Positions 8,290 through 16,231 of a stretch of 64,000 nt of DNA are shown here, piece after piece. The stretch's first letter is position 1; every line of letters begins with the position of its first letter. The position numbers and the translations under genes are program-made. Origin of the DNA: Lutibacter sp. A80 (GTDB lineage Bacteria; Bacteroidota; Bacteroidia; Flavobacteriales; Flavobacteriaceae); assembly GCF_022429645.1 (NCBI RefSeq), contig NZ_CP092480.1, positions 2,896,501 to 2,960,500 of the forward strand. The letters are read 5' to 3'. The notes under the pieces are model-generated. The model was not told the origin of the DNA, made no database searches, and saw nothing but the letters and a program-made list of their open reading frames with translations.

Positions 8290-9219
8290 ATGAAAACTAT
8301 AAAATTACTTTTTGCAACCTTAATTATAGGAGTGTCATTTTCTTCTTGTAGTGTTAGTTTTGGTGATAATGATTATTATTATGATGATTTAGAAGATATT
8401 GTAGCAAATTACGATTTATGGTATGTAGATTACAATAAAACAACGGGGACTGGTGATGTTCCTTTTTTATCAAAAGCGTTTACTATTTCATTTATAAACG
8501 GTAGAGTCTATGCTAATAATAATATAGTTGGTATTGGAGTAAATGGAGATGGATATGGAATTTTGATAGGTTATTATGACACCTACAATGGCTTTTTAGA
8601 AATTGACCATAATTTAGATGGTTATTATGATTTTGATGTAATTGAAGCATCAAGAGGTAAAATACGGTTAAAAGATAATTATAACAATGTAACCTATTAT
8701 TTAGAGGGATATCAAAAAAGTAATTTTGACTATGATCTAGTGTTTTATGATAATATCGAGTATTTTTTACAAGAATACAATGCTTGGTCAAAAACATATA
8801 CTAGTAATGCTGGTTTTATAAATGAATTTGATAACGAAAACTTTTTAGCATTTACACCTGAAAATTTAACAACATTTTATTCTTCCCAAGATAAAGTTGG
8901 CACGCAAATTGCTAATATATATTGGGATTATGTAGGTAGCTATTCAGTGTATGATGTACAAGGATATGATGATTTAAAGATTTTAACATTAAATTATGAT
9001 TTGTACGGTACTGAAGAGTTTGAGTTAAGCGTTATTAGTGATGCAAGGATTAGTTTGTACCACATTGATTCTGGAACAACTTACGAGTTTACCGGAAGAG
9101 GTTACATACAATATTTAAAAAATAGTTCAGAAAAAAATGCAGTTGAGAGTGTAAGTGATGAGGGTAGAAAACGAACTAAGGTAATAAGAGAAACAAAAGT
9201 TAGAAGAAATTTAAAATAA
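8290..9219 (+). CDS. Unknown Tyr/Asp-rich lipoprotein (309 aa)
   Basis: The N-terminus is a lipoprotein signal (MKTIKLLFATLIIGVSFSSC, Cys20). Two similar-looking halves each start with a D/Y-rich segment and the pattern YDLWYVDYNKTTG (about 43-55) or YNAWSKTYTSNAG (about 162-174), so a two-copy domain of about 120 residues is possible. The C-terminus is strongly basic (GRKRTKVIRETKVRRNLK), unusual for a surface lipoprotein. No family recognised. It is 119 bp after the previous lipoprotein gene and is followed by two hairpins. Confidence 0.7.
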   Translation: MKTIKLLFATLIIGVSFSSCSVSFGDNDYYYDDLEDIVANYDLWYVDYNKTTGTGDVPFLSKAFTISFINGRVYANNNIVGIGVNGDGYGILIGYYDTYNGFLEIDHNLDGYYDFDVIEASRGKIRLKDNYNNVTYYLEGYQKSNFDYDLVFYDNIEYFLQEYNAWSKTYTSNAGFINEFDNENFLAFTPENLTTFYSSQDKVGTQIANIYWDYVGSYSVYDVQGYDDLKILTLNYDLYGTEEFELSVISDARISLYHIDSGTTYEFTGRGYIQYLKNSSEKNAVESVSDEGRKRTKVIRETKVRRNLK

Positions 9220-9243
9220 AGTTTGGTTAGTTGATTTTTAGTT

Positions 9244-9297
9244 GGTTATTTTTAATAACCAGCTAGTAAAACCGCTCCTTTTTGGAGCGGTTTTTTT
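9244..9297 (+). terminator. Double hairpin with T-run
   Basis: GGTTATT/AATAACC (9244-9260) is followed by a strong G+C hairpin AAACCGCTCC/GGAGCGGTTT (about 9268-9293) ending in seven T residues. This is a convincing intrinsic terminator for the 8290-9219 gene. Confidence 0.85.
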
Positions 9298-9328
9298 GTA
9301 CCTTTATAATTCAAAATTTTAATTTAAA

Positions 9329-10084
9329 ATGAAACAAAAAACAGCATTTATAACTGGAGCAACTTCAGGTATAGGTAAAGCAACAGCAGAAATTTTTGCA
9401 AAAAATAAGATTAATTTAATTCTTTGTGGTAGAAGAAGTGAACGTTTAACAGCGCTAAAAGAAGCGTTGAGTACATTAACCAATGTTATTACTCTTCAGT
9501 TTGATGTGCGTGATAAAGAAGCTGTGTTTAAGGCCATAGAATCGTTACCTTCAGCATTTAAAACAATCGATATTTTAATTAATAATGCAGGGAATGCACA
9601 TGGGTTAAACAGTATACAAGATGGAAGTATTGAGGATTGGGATGCTATGTTAGATATTAATGTGAAAGGTTTATTATATGTTTCAAAAGCAATTATGCCA
9701 CAAATGGTGAGTAGAAATGAGGGTTTTATTGTAAATATAGGCTCTATTGCAGGAAAAGATGTATATCCTAATGGAAATGTGTATTGCGCATCTAAACACG
9801 CAGTAAATGCTTTAAATAAAGCAATGCGTATTGATTTAAATAAACATAATATTAGAGTTGCTGCAATTCATCCAGGTGCGGTAGAAACAGAGTTTTCTGA
9901 AGTTCGATTTAAAGGTGATGTAGAAAAAGCTAAAAATGTATATGCAGGGTATAAAGCTTTGCAAGCTGTAGATATTGCAGAAATTATTTATTTTGTAGTT
10001 ACTCGCCCAGCTCATGTTAATATTGAAGATTTAATTGTTTATCCAACAGCACAGGCAAGTGCAACAATTTTAAATAAAGAATAA
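9329..10084 (+). CDS. SDR-family NAD(P)-dependent oxidoreductase (YdfG-like)
   Basis: 251 residues, a classical short-chain dehydrogenase. The cofactor motif TGATSGIG is at 9-16, NNAG at 85-88, and the catalytic residues are Ser139, Tyr152 and Lys156 (YCASK). Arg36/Arg37 after beta-2 favour NADPH. The GKDVYPNGNVYCASKHAV stretch and the PGAVETEFS segment resemble YdfG-type 3-hydroxy acid / serine / allo-threonine dehydrogenases, so that is the best guess; the substrate is not determined by sequence. A -7-like element TACCTTTA lies at 9299-9306. The next gene follows after 10 bp. Confidence 0.88.
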   Translation: MKQKTAFITGATSGIGKATAEIFAKNKINLILCGRRSERLTALKEALSTLTNVITLQFDVRDKEAVFKAIESLPSAFKTIDILINNAGNAHGLNSIQDGSIEDWDAMLDINVKGLLYVSKAIMPQMVSRNEGFIVNIGSIAGKDVYPNGNVYCASKHAVNALNKAMRIDLNKHNIRVAAIHPGAVETEFSEVRFKGDVEKAKNVYAGYKALQAVDIAEIIYFVVTRPAHVNIEDLIVYPTAQASATILNKE

Positions 10085-10094
10085 TTAGTGTAAA

Positions 10095-11234
10095 ATGATA
10101 AACAAACGGTTACTAATAAAAAATTTACTAGCGTATAATGATGAAAATAGCTTTTATGATAAAAAACTCAAAATTTCATTAGATTCTAAAGAAGGAAAAG
10201 CTAAATTTTTAAAACACGTTTGCGCATTATCAAATTCAAATCCAGAAAATAGTTCGTTTATAGTTATTGGAATTGAAGACCAATTAAATTTAATTAAAGG
10301 TGTAGATTTTTTTGATGATAGTAAAATTCAAAATTTAGTAAACTCATATCTAGAAAATCCACCCAAAATTCAATACGAAAATATTCGATTTCCAAGTCTA
10401 CCACGCTATAAAGTTATTGGTTTGGTAACCATACATCCTAATAACAAAATTACCCGTTTAAAAAAACAACTCTGGAAATATGCAAAAGGACGTATTTTTT
10501 ATAGAAGAGGAAGTACCTCTATGTCTACTTTAGGTAAATTCGAATTAAAAAGCACCAATAAAGAAATTGTAGAAGCTATTGAAAAAAAAGCGAGTAATAA
10601 TATAAAACTAACATTAGACGGGGTTTTCGATTTTTTTGAAAGACATAAAGACGCATACAACCCTACTTATAAGGTTTTTAATGAACATTTTGTATTGTGT
10701 TGGGCAGGAGAGAAAAAAATTGTTGGAGATAAAGTTTTTTATTCTAGAGTTGATATTGAACTTATAGATGAGCAAGTTCGTTTGTTTTATTCTGCACTTG
10801 ATGAAGTTAAAATTGAAGTAAATAGCCAGTCGTTTATTATTACAGAATATGTTTTTTTAAGAATTAAAGATGAATTTGATTTTTATCCTTTAGAAAAAAC
10901 AGTAATTCATTTTAAGGAAAATGGTAAATATGATATAGTAACTGAGCTTTTATTTAAACCGCCTCGTTTTAATAAAAAAGAACTACTTCGTATATTTAAT
11001 AATTGCAATATTATTTTAGATAAATTAAAAAATAAAGAACCTTTAAACGAAACAGAACTTGTTGAATTACAAGAACTACCAACAAATTATTTAATTTGTG
11101 TATTAAACGAGATTCCAAATGCTTATTTAAAGTTAAAAGAATCTAAAAGTTACTTAAAAAACTTAGAAGATAAAACCAGTTATATAAAATATAAAGAAGC
11201 TGTACGGATTTTAAGAAAGGTAAATTATCCTTAA
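10095..11234 (+). CDS. AlbA_2 / Schlafen-type putative DNA-binding (ATP-binding) protein
   Basis: 379 residues. The first about 150 residues match the AlbA_2 (Schlafen AlbA-like, old DUF4) fold: acidic start, SKEGKAKFLKHVCALSNS, the core FIVIGIEDQ at 56-64, then IVxSYLENPP-like and VIGLVTIHPN segments, and RGRIFYRRGSTS-type loop residues. Many such proteins are annotated as ATP-binding or transcriptional regulators. The C-terminal 200 residues are unassigned, rich in Lys and Glu. It lies 10 bp after the SDR gene and may be co-transcribed. It converges on dgt with only 13 bp between stops. Confidence 0.65.
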   Translation: MINKRLLIKNLLAYNDENSFYDKKLKISLDSKEGKAKFLKHVCALSNSNPENSSFIVIGIEDQLNLIKGVDFFDDSKIQNLVNSYLENPPKIQYENIRFPSLPRYKVIGLVTIHPNNKITRLKKQLWKYAKGRIFYRRGSTSMSTLGKFELKSTNKEIVEAIEKKASNNIKLTLDGVFDFFERHKDAYNPTYKVFNEHFVLCWAGEKKIVGDKVFYSRVDIELIDEQVRLFYSALDEVKIEVNSQSFIITEYVFLRIKDEFDFYPLEKTVIHFKENGKYDIVTELLFKPPRFNKKELLRIFNNCNIILDKLKNKEPLNETELVELQELPTNYLICVLNEIPNAYLKLKESKSYLKNLEDKTSYIKYKEAVRILRKVNYP

Positions 11235-11247
11235 TAAAATTAAAGAG

Positions 11248-12585
11248 TTAACCATTTATTTTTTTATATAATTGTAAAGCAAAACCATCTGTTAAACTTG
11301 CAACAAAACCACAAATATTTAAAATTCTAAGATAAAGTGTTTCGTCTGGTGTTTGTAAATGTTCAGGCAATAAGTTAAGCACTAATTTATCGTAATTAGA
11401 AAGGGTGTTTTCAAATTTATTATTAGAGGCTGTTAAAAACACATCTAATAATTTAGAAATTATTGAATAGCCCATTAATTCTTTTTCAATTACCTCTCTG
11501 CTTTTGTAAATTTTTTCAACACTTAATTTAATAATATCATTTATCTGTGCTTCATACTTACATTTTTCTAACAAAGAATATGGATAATTTCCATTTAAAA
11601 TAGCTTCTTCATTTTCTAAAAAAACTTTTGAAGCTTCTCCAATAAGTGTTCCAATAGCTAAGGCGCGTAAATAACTTAAACGATCTTTTTTATGTTTTAA
11701 TTGATAGTATTTTTCTGAATTAATAGTGTCTTTAACTAATTTTATTAAATATTCTAAAGCAAATTCTTCTTCAATTAAGCCTAAATTAATACCATCTTCA
11801 AAATCTATAATTGTATAACAAATATCATCGGCAGCTTCTACTAAATAAGCTAAAGGATGTCTTTTATAAGCAATATTTTCATTTGTACCTGTAGAAATTA
11901 AACCTAATTCTTTAGCTACTTCATCAAAAAAAGTTAATTCAGATTGAAATATTCCATATTTTTTATCAGCAATATGTTGTGTTGGTTTTTTTGGTAAAGA
12001 TTCTTTAGGGTATTTTAAAAAGGCTCCCAAAGTTGCATATGATAAACGCAATCCGCCTTCAATACCTTCTTTAGTTTCACTTAAAATTCTAAAACCATTT
12101 GCATTTCCTTCAAAATCAATTAAATCTTGCCATTGTTTATCGGTAAGTTGTTCTTTATATTTTTTGCCTTTTCCATTTATAAAATATTCTCCAATAGCTT
12201 TTTCACCACTATGTCCAAAAGGAGGGTTTCCAATATCATGCGCTAAAGCAGCTGAAGCTACAATAGCACCAAAATCGTTCATTTTATAACCTAAATCTAT
12301 TAATTCAGGATATTTTTTTAATACTTTTTCACCAACAGTTCTACCTAAAGACCGTGCAACTACGCTCACTTCTAAACTATGAGTTAAACGGGTGTGAACA
12401 AAATCTGTTTTAGATAAAGGTATAACTTGTGTTTTATCTTGTAGGCTTCTAAATGAATCTGAAAAAATTATACGGTCATAATCTACTTCAAATCCAAGGC
12501 GTGTTTCATCTTGTTTTTTTCTTAATCTTATTTGCGTATCACCATATCTTTTTAACGATAATAGTTGGTTCCAATTCATTTTCAT
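11248..12585 (-). CDS. dgt: Deoxyguanosinetriphosphate triphosphohydrolase (dGTPase, HD domain)
   Basis: 445 residues. It hydrolyses dGTP (or dNTPs in the broader family) to the nucleoside and triphosphate. The HD metal site is visible: His69 in HTRLTHSLEVS, His116-Asp117 in AHDIGNPPFGHSGEKAI, and a later Asp in AADDICYTIIDFEDG near 252. Conserved FRSLQDKTQV lies near 45-54. The length fits the family. An alternative start six bases downstream (second Met) is equally good. It could influence dNTP pools together with the ribonucleotide reductase at 34-38 kb, though nothing links them in sequence. Confidence 0.93.
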   Translation of the reverse strand: MKMNWNQLLSLKRYGDTQIRLRKKQDETRLGFEVDYDRIIFSDSFRSLQDKTQVIPLSKTDFVHTRLTHSLEVSVVARSLGRTVGEKVLKKYPELIDLGYKMNDFGAIVASAALAHDIGNPPFGHSGEKAIGEYFINGKGKKYKEQLTDKQWQDLIDFEGNANGFRILSETKEGIEGGLRLSYATLGAFLKYPKESLPKKPTQHIADKKYGIFQSELTFFDEVAKELGLISTGTNENIAYKRHPLAYLVEAADDICYTIIDFEDGINLGLIEEEFALEYLIKLVKDTINSEKYYQLKHKKDRLSYLRALAIGTLIGEASKVFLENEEAILNGNYPYSLLEKCKYEAQINDIIKLSVEKIYKSREVIEKELMGYSIISKLLDVFLTASNNKFENTLSNYDKLVLNLLPEHLQTPDETLYLRILNICGFVASLTDGFALQLYKKING

Positions 12586-12662
12586 TAGTTAAAAATTTAG
12601 TGCAAGATAGCTATTATTTTATATTTTATTATTTCAAAAATTAACAATTAGCTCATACAATA

Positions 12663-12707
12663 ATAATACATGCTTAACTATTACTTAACAACTGCATGGT
12701 TTATTTG
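12663..12707 (+). promoter_or_regulatory. Candidate Pho box and promoter of the 12730 gene
   Basis: Direct repeats TTAAC at 12674 and 12685, with weaker in-phase ATAAT at 12663, are spaced 11 bp. Exactly 10 bp later is the -7-like element TTTATTTG (12700-12707), 22 bp before the ATG. A further TTAAC at 12641 is in the same phase. Confidence 0.7.
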
Positions 12708-12729
12708 CTGTAATTAAAATTATAGCAAT

Positions 12730-13119
12730 ATGAGATATTTAATTTTTGTTTTTTTACTGGTTATAAGTTCACATAGTTTTGGTCAATCATTAAAAATAGG
12801 ATCTTTGATTGAAAATTACGGTAATGATGGAAAGATTGAAGGCGTTGTATTGGATGGGGAAAACGAAGGTGATCCTTTATTTTTTGCTGAAATACTTGTA
12901 AAAGAAGCTGGTATTAGCGTTGTAACAGATGTTGATGGTGCTTTTAAGCTTAGTTTAAATCCTGGGAATTATACATTAGTTTTTAGTTTTATCGGTTACC
13001 AAACAATTGAAGTTGAAGATGTAGAGGTTTTAGAGAATACTACATTAAAATTAGATCAAGTATTGGGTGCTTTACGTTTAAAAACTACTATTTCTATCGC
13101 TGAAATTAACACCATTTAA
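12730..13119 (+). CDS. Secreted stand-alone carboxypeptidase-like regulatory domain protein (truncated receptor paralogue)
   Basis: 129 residues: signal peptide (1-18, ending FGQ), then one carboxypeptidase D regulatory-like beta-sandwich, then only about 15 further residues. The domain (about 38-115) closely matches the N-terminal domain of the TonB-dependent receptor encoded next: both contain a TLVFSFIGYQT/TVVFSFIGYQT stretch followed by an acidic V-E-V segment and KLDQ. The rest of a receptor (plug and barrel) is missing. Both genes have their own 11-bp repeat promoter, so a duplication of receptor promoter plus N-terminus followed by loss of the remainder is likely. Whether the product is functional is unknown. 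Confidence 0.7.
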   Translation: MRYLIFVFLLVISSHSFGQSLKIGSLIENYGNDGKIEGVVLDGENEGDPLFFAEILVKEAGISVVTDVDGAFKLSLNPGNYTLVFSFIGYQTIEVEDVEVLENTTLKLDQVLGALRLKTTISIAEINTI

Positions 13120-13130
13120 AAGTTAAATAA

Positions 13131-13208
13131 TTTACATTAAATTAACAGATTTATTACCATTATATAACACTTCGTTAACTTCTCATTTACTTAGTAGCTC
13201 TTCCTTTG
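13131..13208 (+). promoter_or_regulatory. Six-copy Pho box array and promoter of the TonB receptor
   Basis: Six direct repeats in perfect 11-bp phase: TTTAC 13131, TTAAC 13142, ATTAC 13153, ATAAC 13164, TTAAC 13175, TTTAC 13186. Ten bp after the last is TTCCTTTG (13201-13208), a -7-like element 22 bp before the ATG. This is the longest array of the type in the window. Confidence 0.78.
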
Positions 13209-13230
13209 CGCAAGAATTTAAAACTAAAAA

Positions 13231-15966
13231 ATGAAGAATTTTTATATTGTATTACTTATACTTATTAGCACAGTGGCAGTTGGCCAAACTAAAGGAACAA
13301 TTTCTGGAATTGTTTTAGATAAGGAAGTAAATAACTCACCATTGCCATTTGCAAATGTTTTTATTAAAGGAACATCTGTAGGTACTACAACAGAATTTGA
13401 AGGAGAATATACTTTACAAGTTGATGAAGGGTCGTACACTGTTGTTTTTAGCTTTATAGGTTATCAAACAGTTGAGATACCAAATGTTATTGTTAGCGCA
13501 GGAGAAAACACAAAATTAGATCAAATTTTAAGTGCAAGTCAAGGAGTTTCTTTAAGTGAAATTCAAATTACGGGTTCTACTAAAAAAGAATCTGAAAGGG
13601 CACTTTTAACTGAACAAAAAAAAGCGACAATAATTAAAGAAAGTATTGGTTCAGAAAGGTTGGCAAAAACAGGTGTTTCTAATGCGGCTGTGGCAACTTC
13701 TAAAATTTCAGGTGTTACTAAAAATGAAGGTTCTGGAGATATTTTCATTCGTGGTTTAGGTGATCGCTATTTAACAACAACTATGAATGGTTTGCCAATA
13801 CCTTCAGATGATGTTGAAAAAAAGAATATAGAATTAAATTTATTCTCTACAGATATTATTCAAAATGTTGGAATTAGTAAAACTTATAGTTCCGAAAACT
13901 ATATAGATCAAGCTTCTGGTAATGTAGATATTACTACAAAAGAATATAATGGAGGTGGATTTTCAATTGGAATTAGCGGAGGATCTAATTCAACGGTTCT
14001 AAAAAATGGTATTTTTAATAATTTTAGAGCAACTCAAAATACTAACGATTTAAGTTTTGGATTTTATACCAAAAAATATGCTTTAATCAATGCAATCACT
14101 TTACAAAGTTGGAATACAGAAACTAGAAGTACTCCATTAAATTTTGGAGTTTCTATAGCAGGTGGAAAAAAGCTTCAATTATTTGAAAAAGACCTTACTG
14201 TATTTGCAACACTTTCACACAAAGGCTCTTATAATTATGAAAGTGGAATTTTTAAAAAATACAGATCAAATGTTTTAAATAATTCATTTACAGATGTAGA
14301 GGCTTATAAAACAACCATTAATACAACAGGGCTTTTTAATTTAAGTTACCGATTAAATAATAATCATAAAATAAAATTCACCAGTTTATTTGTAAATAAA
14401 ACTATTGATAATTTATTTGAACAAGGTAGAAATGGTGAAGGCTATGTTTTTGATCAAGACCCTTCAGAATATGGTGCTTTTGTAAGAGATCAAAATTTAA
14501 AACAAACCAGAATGTTTGTAAACCAAGTTTTAGGAACTCACGATATTACTGAAAATAATAAGTTAAATTGGGGTGTTGGTTATAACTATGTAATTGCAAA
14601 AGAACCTAATAGAATTAGAAATGAAGTGAGTATTTTAGATGAAAATACTGTTCAGTTTGCTCACGTAGGAGATTTTCAACAAAGAAAATCTGATCAAAAA
14701 ATTAAAGATGTTGAATTAAACGGAACCTTAAAAGACCAAATTACGTTTAATACAGATTCAGAACATACTTTTAAATTAAATTTTGGAGCTGATTTCCGTC
14801 AAAAAGAAAGAAATTTTAATTCTTTATTTGTTGGGGTTAGGGCAAAAGGTTTTCAAGTAACTTCTATAGATGATTTATCTGTAGCATTTGATGATATGTA
14901 TTTTAATAATGGTACAATAACTTTAAGAGAAAGACCTGAAGATATTTATAATGCAACTCTTGAAACTTATGCTGGGTTTGCTAATTTAGATTTTAGCTTT
15001 AATAAGCTAACTGGTAATATTGGTGTTAGATACGAAAATGATAATTTAGGTGTAAATTGGGATGTTACAAATTATGTTGGTAGAATAGGTTCTTTAAATA
15101 ATGATTATAACAATTTAGCACCAAGTTTAAATTTTAAATATGAGTTAAACGAAACTAATTTTTTAAGATTAGCGGGTAGTAAAACTATTACACTACCAGA
15201 ATTTAAAGAATTAGCACCATTTGAATATGTTTCACCTACAGGGCGTGTAACAAAAGGAAACCCAGAGTTAAAAGAATCTACTAATTATAATGTTGATTTA
15301 AAATGGGAACTGTACCCTTCTTCAAAAGAATTAATTTCTGTAACTAGTTTTTATAAAAGAATAGAAGATCCAATAAATTTATCTCAAACAAGAGGTTCTT
15401 CAGGTAATTTTTCATACGATAATACTGGTGAAAAAGCCGATGTATTAGGGTTGGAGTTTGAAACTAGATTTAATATTATTGATAAAGAAAATAGTGATTT
15501 AAACATTAATATTAATGCAACAAAAATGTGGTTTAATCAAGATTTATTAGAAGAATTCCAATACAACAATAAAACCGCATCTGATTTACAAGGAGCTTCG
15601 GATTTTATAGTTAATACAGCTTTAAGTTATTCTAATAATCAAGAAAATGAATTTAATGCTACATTATCAGGAAATTACTCATCAGATAAAATTTACGCAT
15701 TAGGAGCTCCAGAAGATTTTAGTAATAGCGCAATTTTATATAATGATGAAATTATTGAAGAAGGATTTGTAACACTTGATTTGGTTTTAAGTAAACAATT
15801 AAGCAAACAATTTTCAGTAAAATTAGTTGGAAAAAACTTATTAAATCCAAGTATTGAGCAATCTCAAAAAGTAAAACCATTATCATCAGAAATTGAAACT
15901 AATGAAATTATTAGTTCTTATAAAAAAGGTTTAGATTTAAGTATAGGATTTAAATACACGTTTTAA
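13231..15966 (+). CDS. TonB-dependent outer-membrane receptor (phosphate-island)
   Basis: 911 residues. Signal peptide (1-19), carboxypeptidase D regulatory-like domain (about 23-108), TonB plug (about 125-240, with GSGDIFIRGLGDRYLTTTMNG), then a long beta-barrel ending in the aromatic terminus GFKYTF. It imports a ligand across the outer membrane using TonB energy. No SusD partner follows; instead the next gene is a duplicated lipoprotein. The strong Pho-type array upstream and the pst genes downstream suggest uptake of phosphate or a phosphorus compound, which is inference. The plug sequence resembles receptors whose substrates are not sugars. Confidence 0.88.
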   Translation: MKNFYIVLLILISTVAVGQTKGTISGIVLDKEVNNSPLPFANVFIKGTSVGTTTEFEGEYTLQVDEGSYTVVFSFIGYQTVEIPNVIVSAGENTKLDQILSASQGVSLSEIQITGSTKKESERALLTEQKKATIIKESIGSERLAKTGVSNAAVATSKISGVTKNEGSGDIFIRGLGDRYLTTTMNGLPIPSDDVEKKNIELNLFSTDIIQNVGISKTYSSENYIDQASGNVDITTKEYNGGGFSIGISGGSNSTVLKNGIFNNFRATQNTNDLSFGFYTKKYALINAITLQSWNTETRSTPLNFGVSIAGGKKLQLFEKDLTVFATLSHKGSYNYESGIFKKYRSNVLNNSFTDVEAYKTTINTTGLFNLSYRLNNNHKIKFTSLFVNKTIDNLFEQGRNGEGYVFDQDPSEYGAFVRDQNLKQTRMFVNQVLGTHDITENNKLNWGVGYNYVIAKEPNRIRNEVSILDENTVQFAHVGDFQQRKSDQKIKDVELNGTLKDQITFNTDSEHTFKLNFGADFRQKERNFNSLFVGVRAKGFQVTSIDDLSVAFDDMYFNNGTITLRERPEDIYNATLETYAGFANLDFSFNKLTGNIGVRYENDNLGVNWDVTNYVGRIGSLNNDYNNLAPSLNFKYELNETNFLRLAGSKTITLPEFKELAPFEYVSPTGRVTKGNPELKESTNYNVDLKWELYPSSKELISVTSFYKRIEDPINLSQTRGSSGNFSYDNTGEKADVLGLEFETRFNIIDKENSDLNININATKMWFNQDLLEEFQYNNKTASDLQGASDFIVNTALSYSNNQENEFNATLSGNYSSDKIYALGAPEDFSNSAILYNDEIIEEGFVTLDLVLSKQLSKQFSVKLVGKNLLNPSIEQSQKVKPLSSEIETNEIISSYKKGLDLSIGFKYTF

Positions 15967-15986
15967 ATATCCTAGAATTCTTTATT

Positions 15987-16078
15987 AAAAAAGAGGCTAT
16001 AATAAAAGTGAAGTTTACATCAACCTGAATCAAGTTCAGAAAGACGATGTTTATTACTTTTAATATAGTCTCTTTTTA
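15987..16078. repeat. Long imperfect hairpin (about 33-bp arms) after the TonB receptor
   Basis: The arms 15987-16021 and 16046-16078 pair with few mismatches, each beginning AAAAAGAG and running through CTATA and AAAAGT blocks. A small inner hairpin CTGAA/TTCAG (16025-16039) caps the loop. The outer arm ends in a T-run, so it can terminate, but its size and conserved-looking loop suggest a dispersed repeat family. Confidence 0.6.
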
Positions 16079-16093
16079 TTTTCAAAAATCAGC

Positions 16094-16190
16094 ATAACAT
16101 TTTTTTAACATTACAGCTAAATTCAATAGAATTCATAATACATACTTAATGTTTTCTTAAGGGCTAGGTGGTACTAAAAAAGGTTATTTG
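16094..16190 (+). promoter_or_regulatory. Candidate Pho boxes and promoter of the duplicated lipoprotein
   Basis: Distal set: ATAAC 16094, TTAAC 16105, GCTAA 16116. Proximal set: ATAAT 16135, TTAAT 16146, TTAAG 16157, GTGGT 16168. The -7-like element GTTATTTG (16183-16190) follows the last register by 10 bp and is 41 bp before the ATG. The proximal copies are degenerate. Confidence 0.55.
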
Positions 16191-16231
16191 CACATAATTA
16201 ACATAAACAAATAAATTCAAATTTTAAAAAC

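Noticed and set aside
12453-12644. Small plus-strand frame over the 5' end of dgt
   Set aside because: It is antisense to a conserved enzyme start and has no family features or start signal.
13242-13748. Minus-strand frames inside the TonB receptor
   Set aside because: They mirror the receptor's conserved N-terminal and plug coding sequence.
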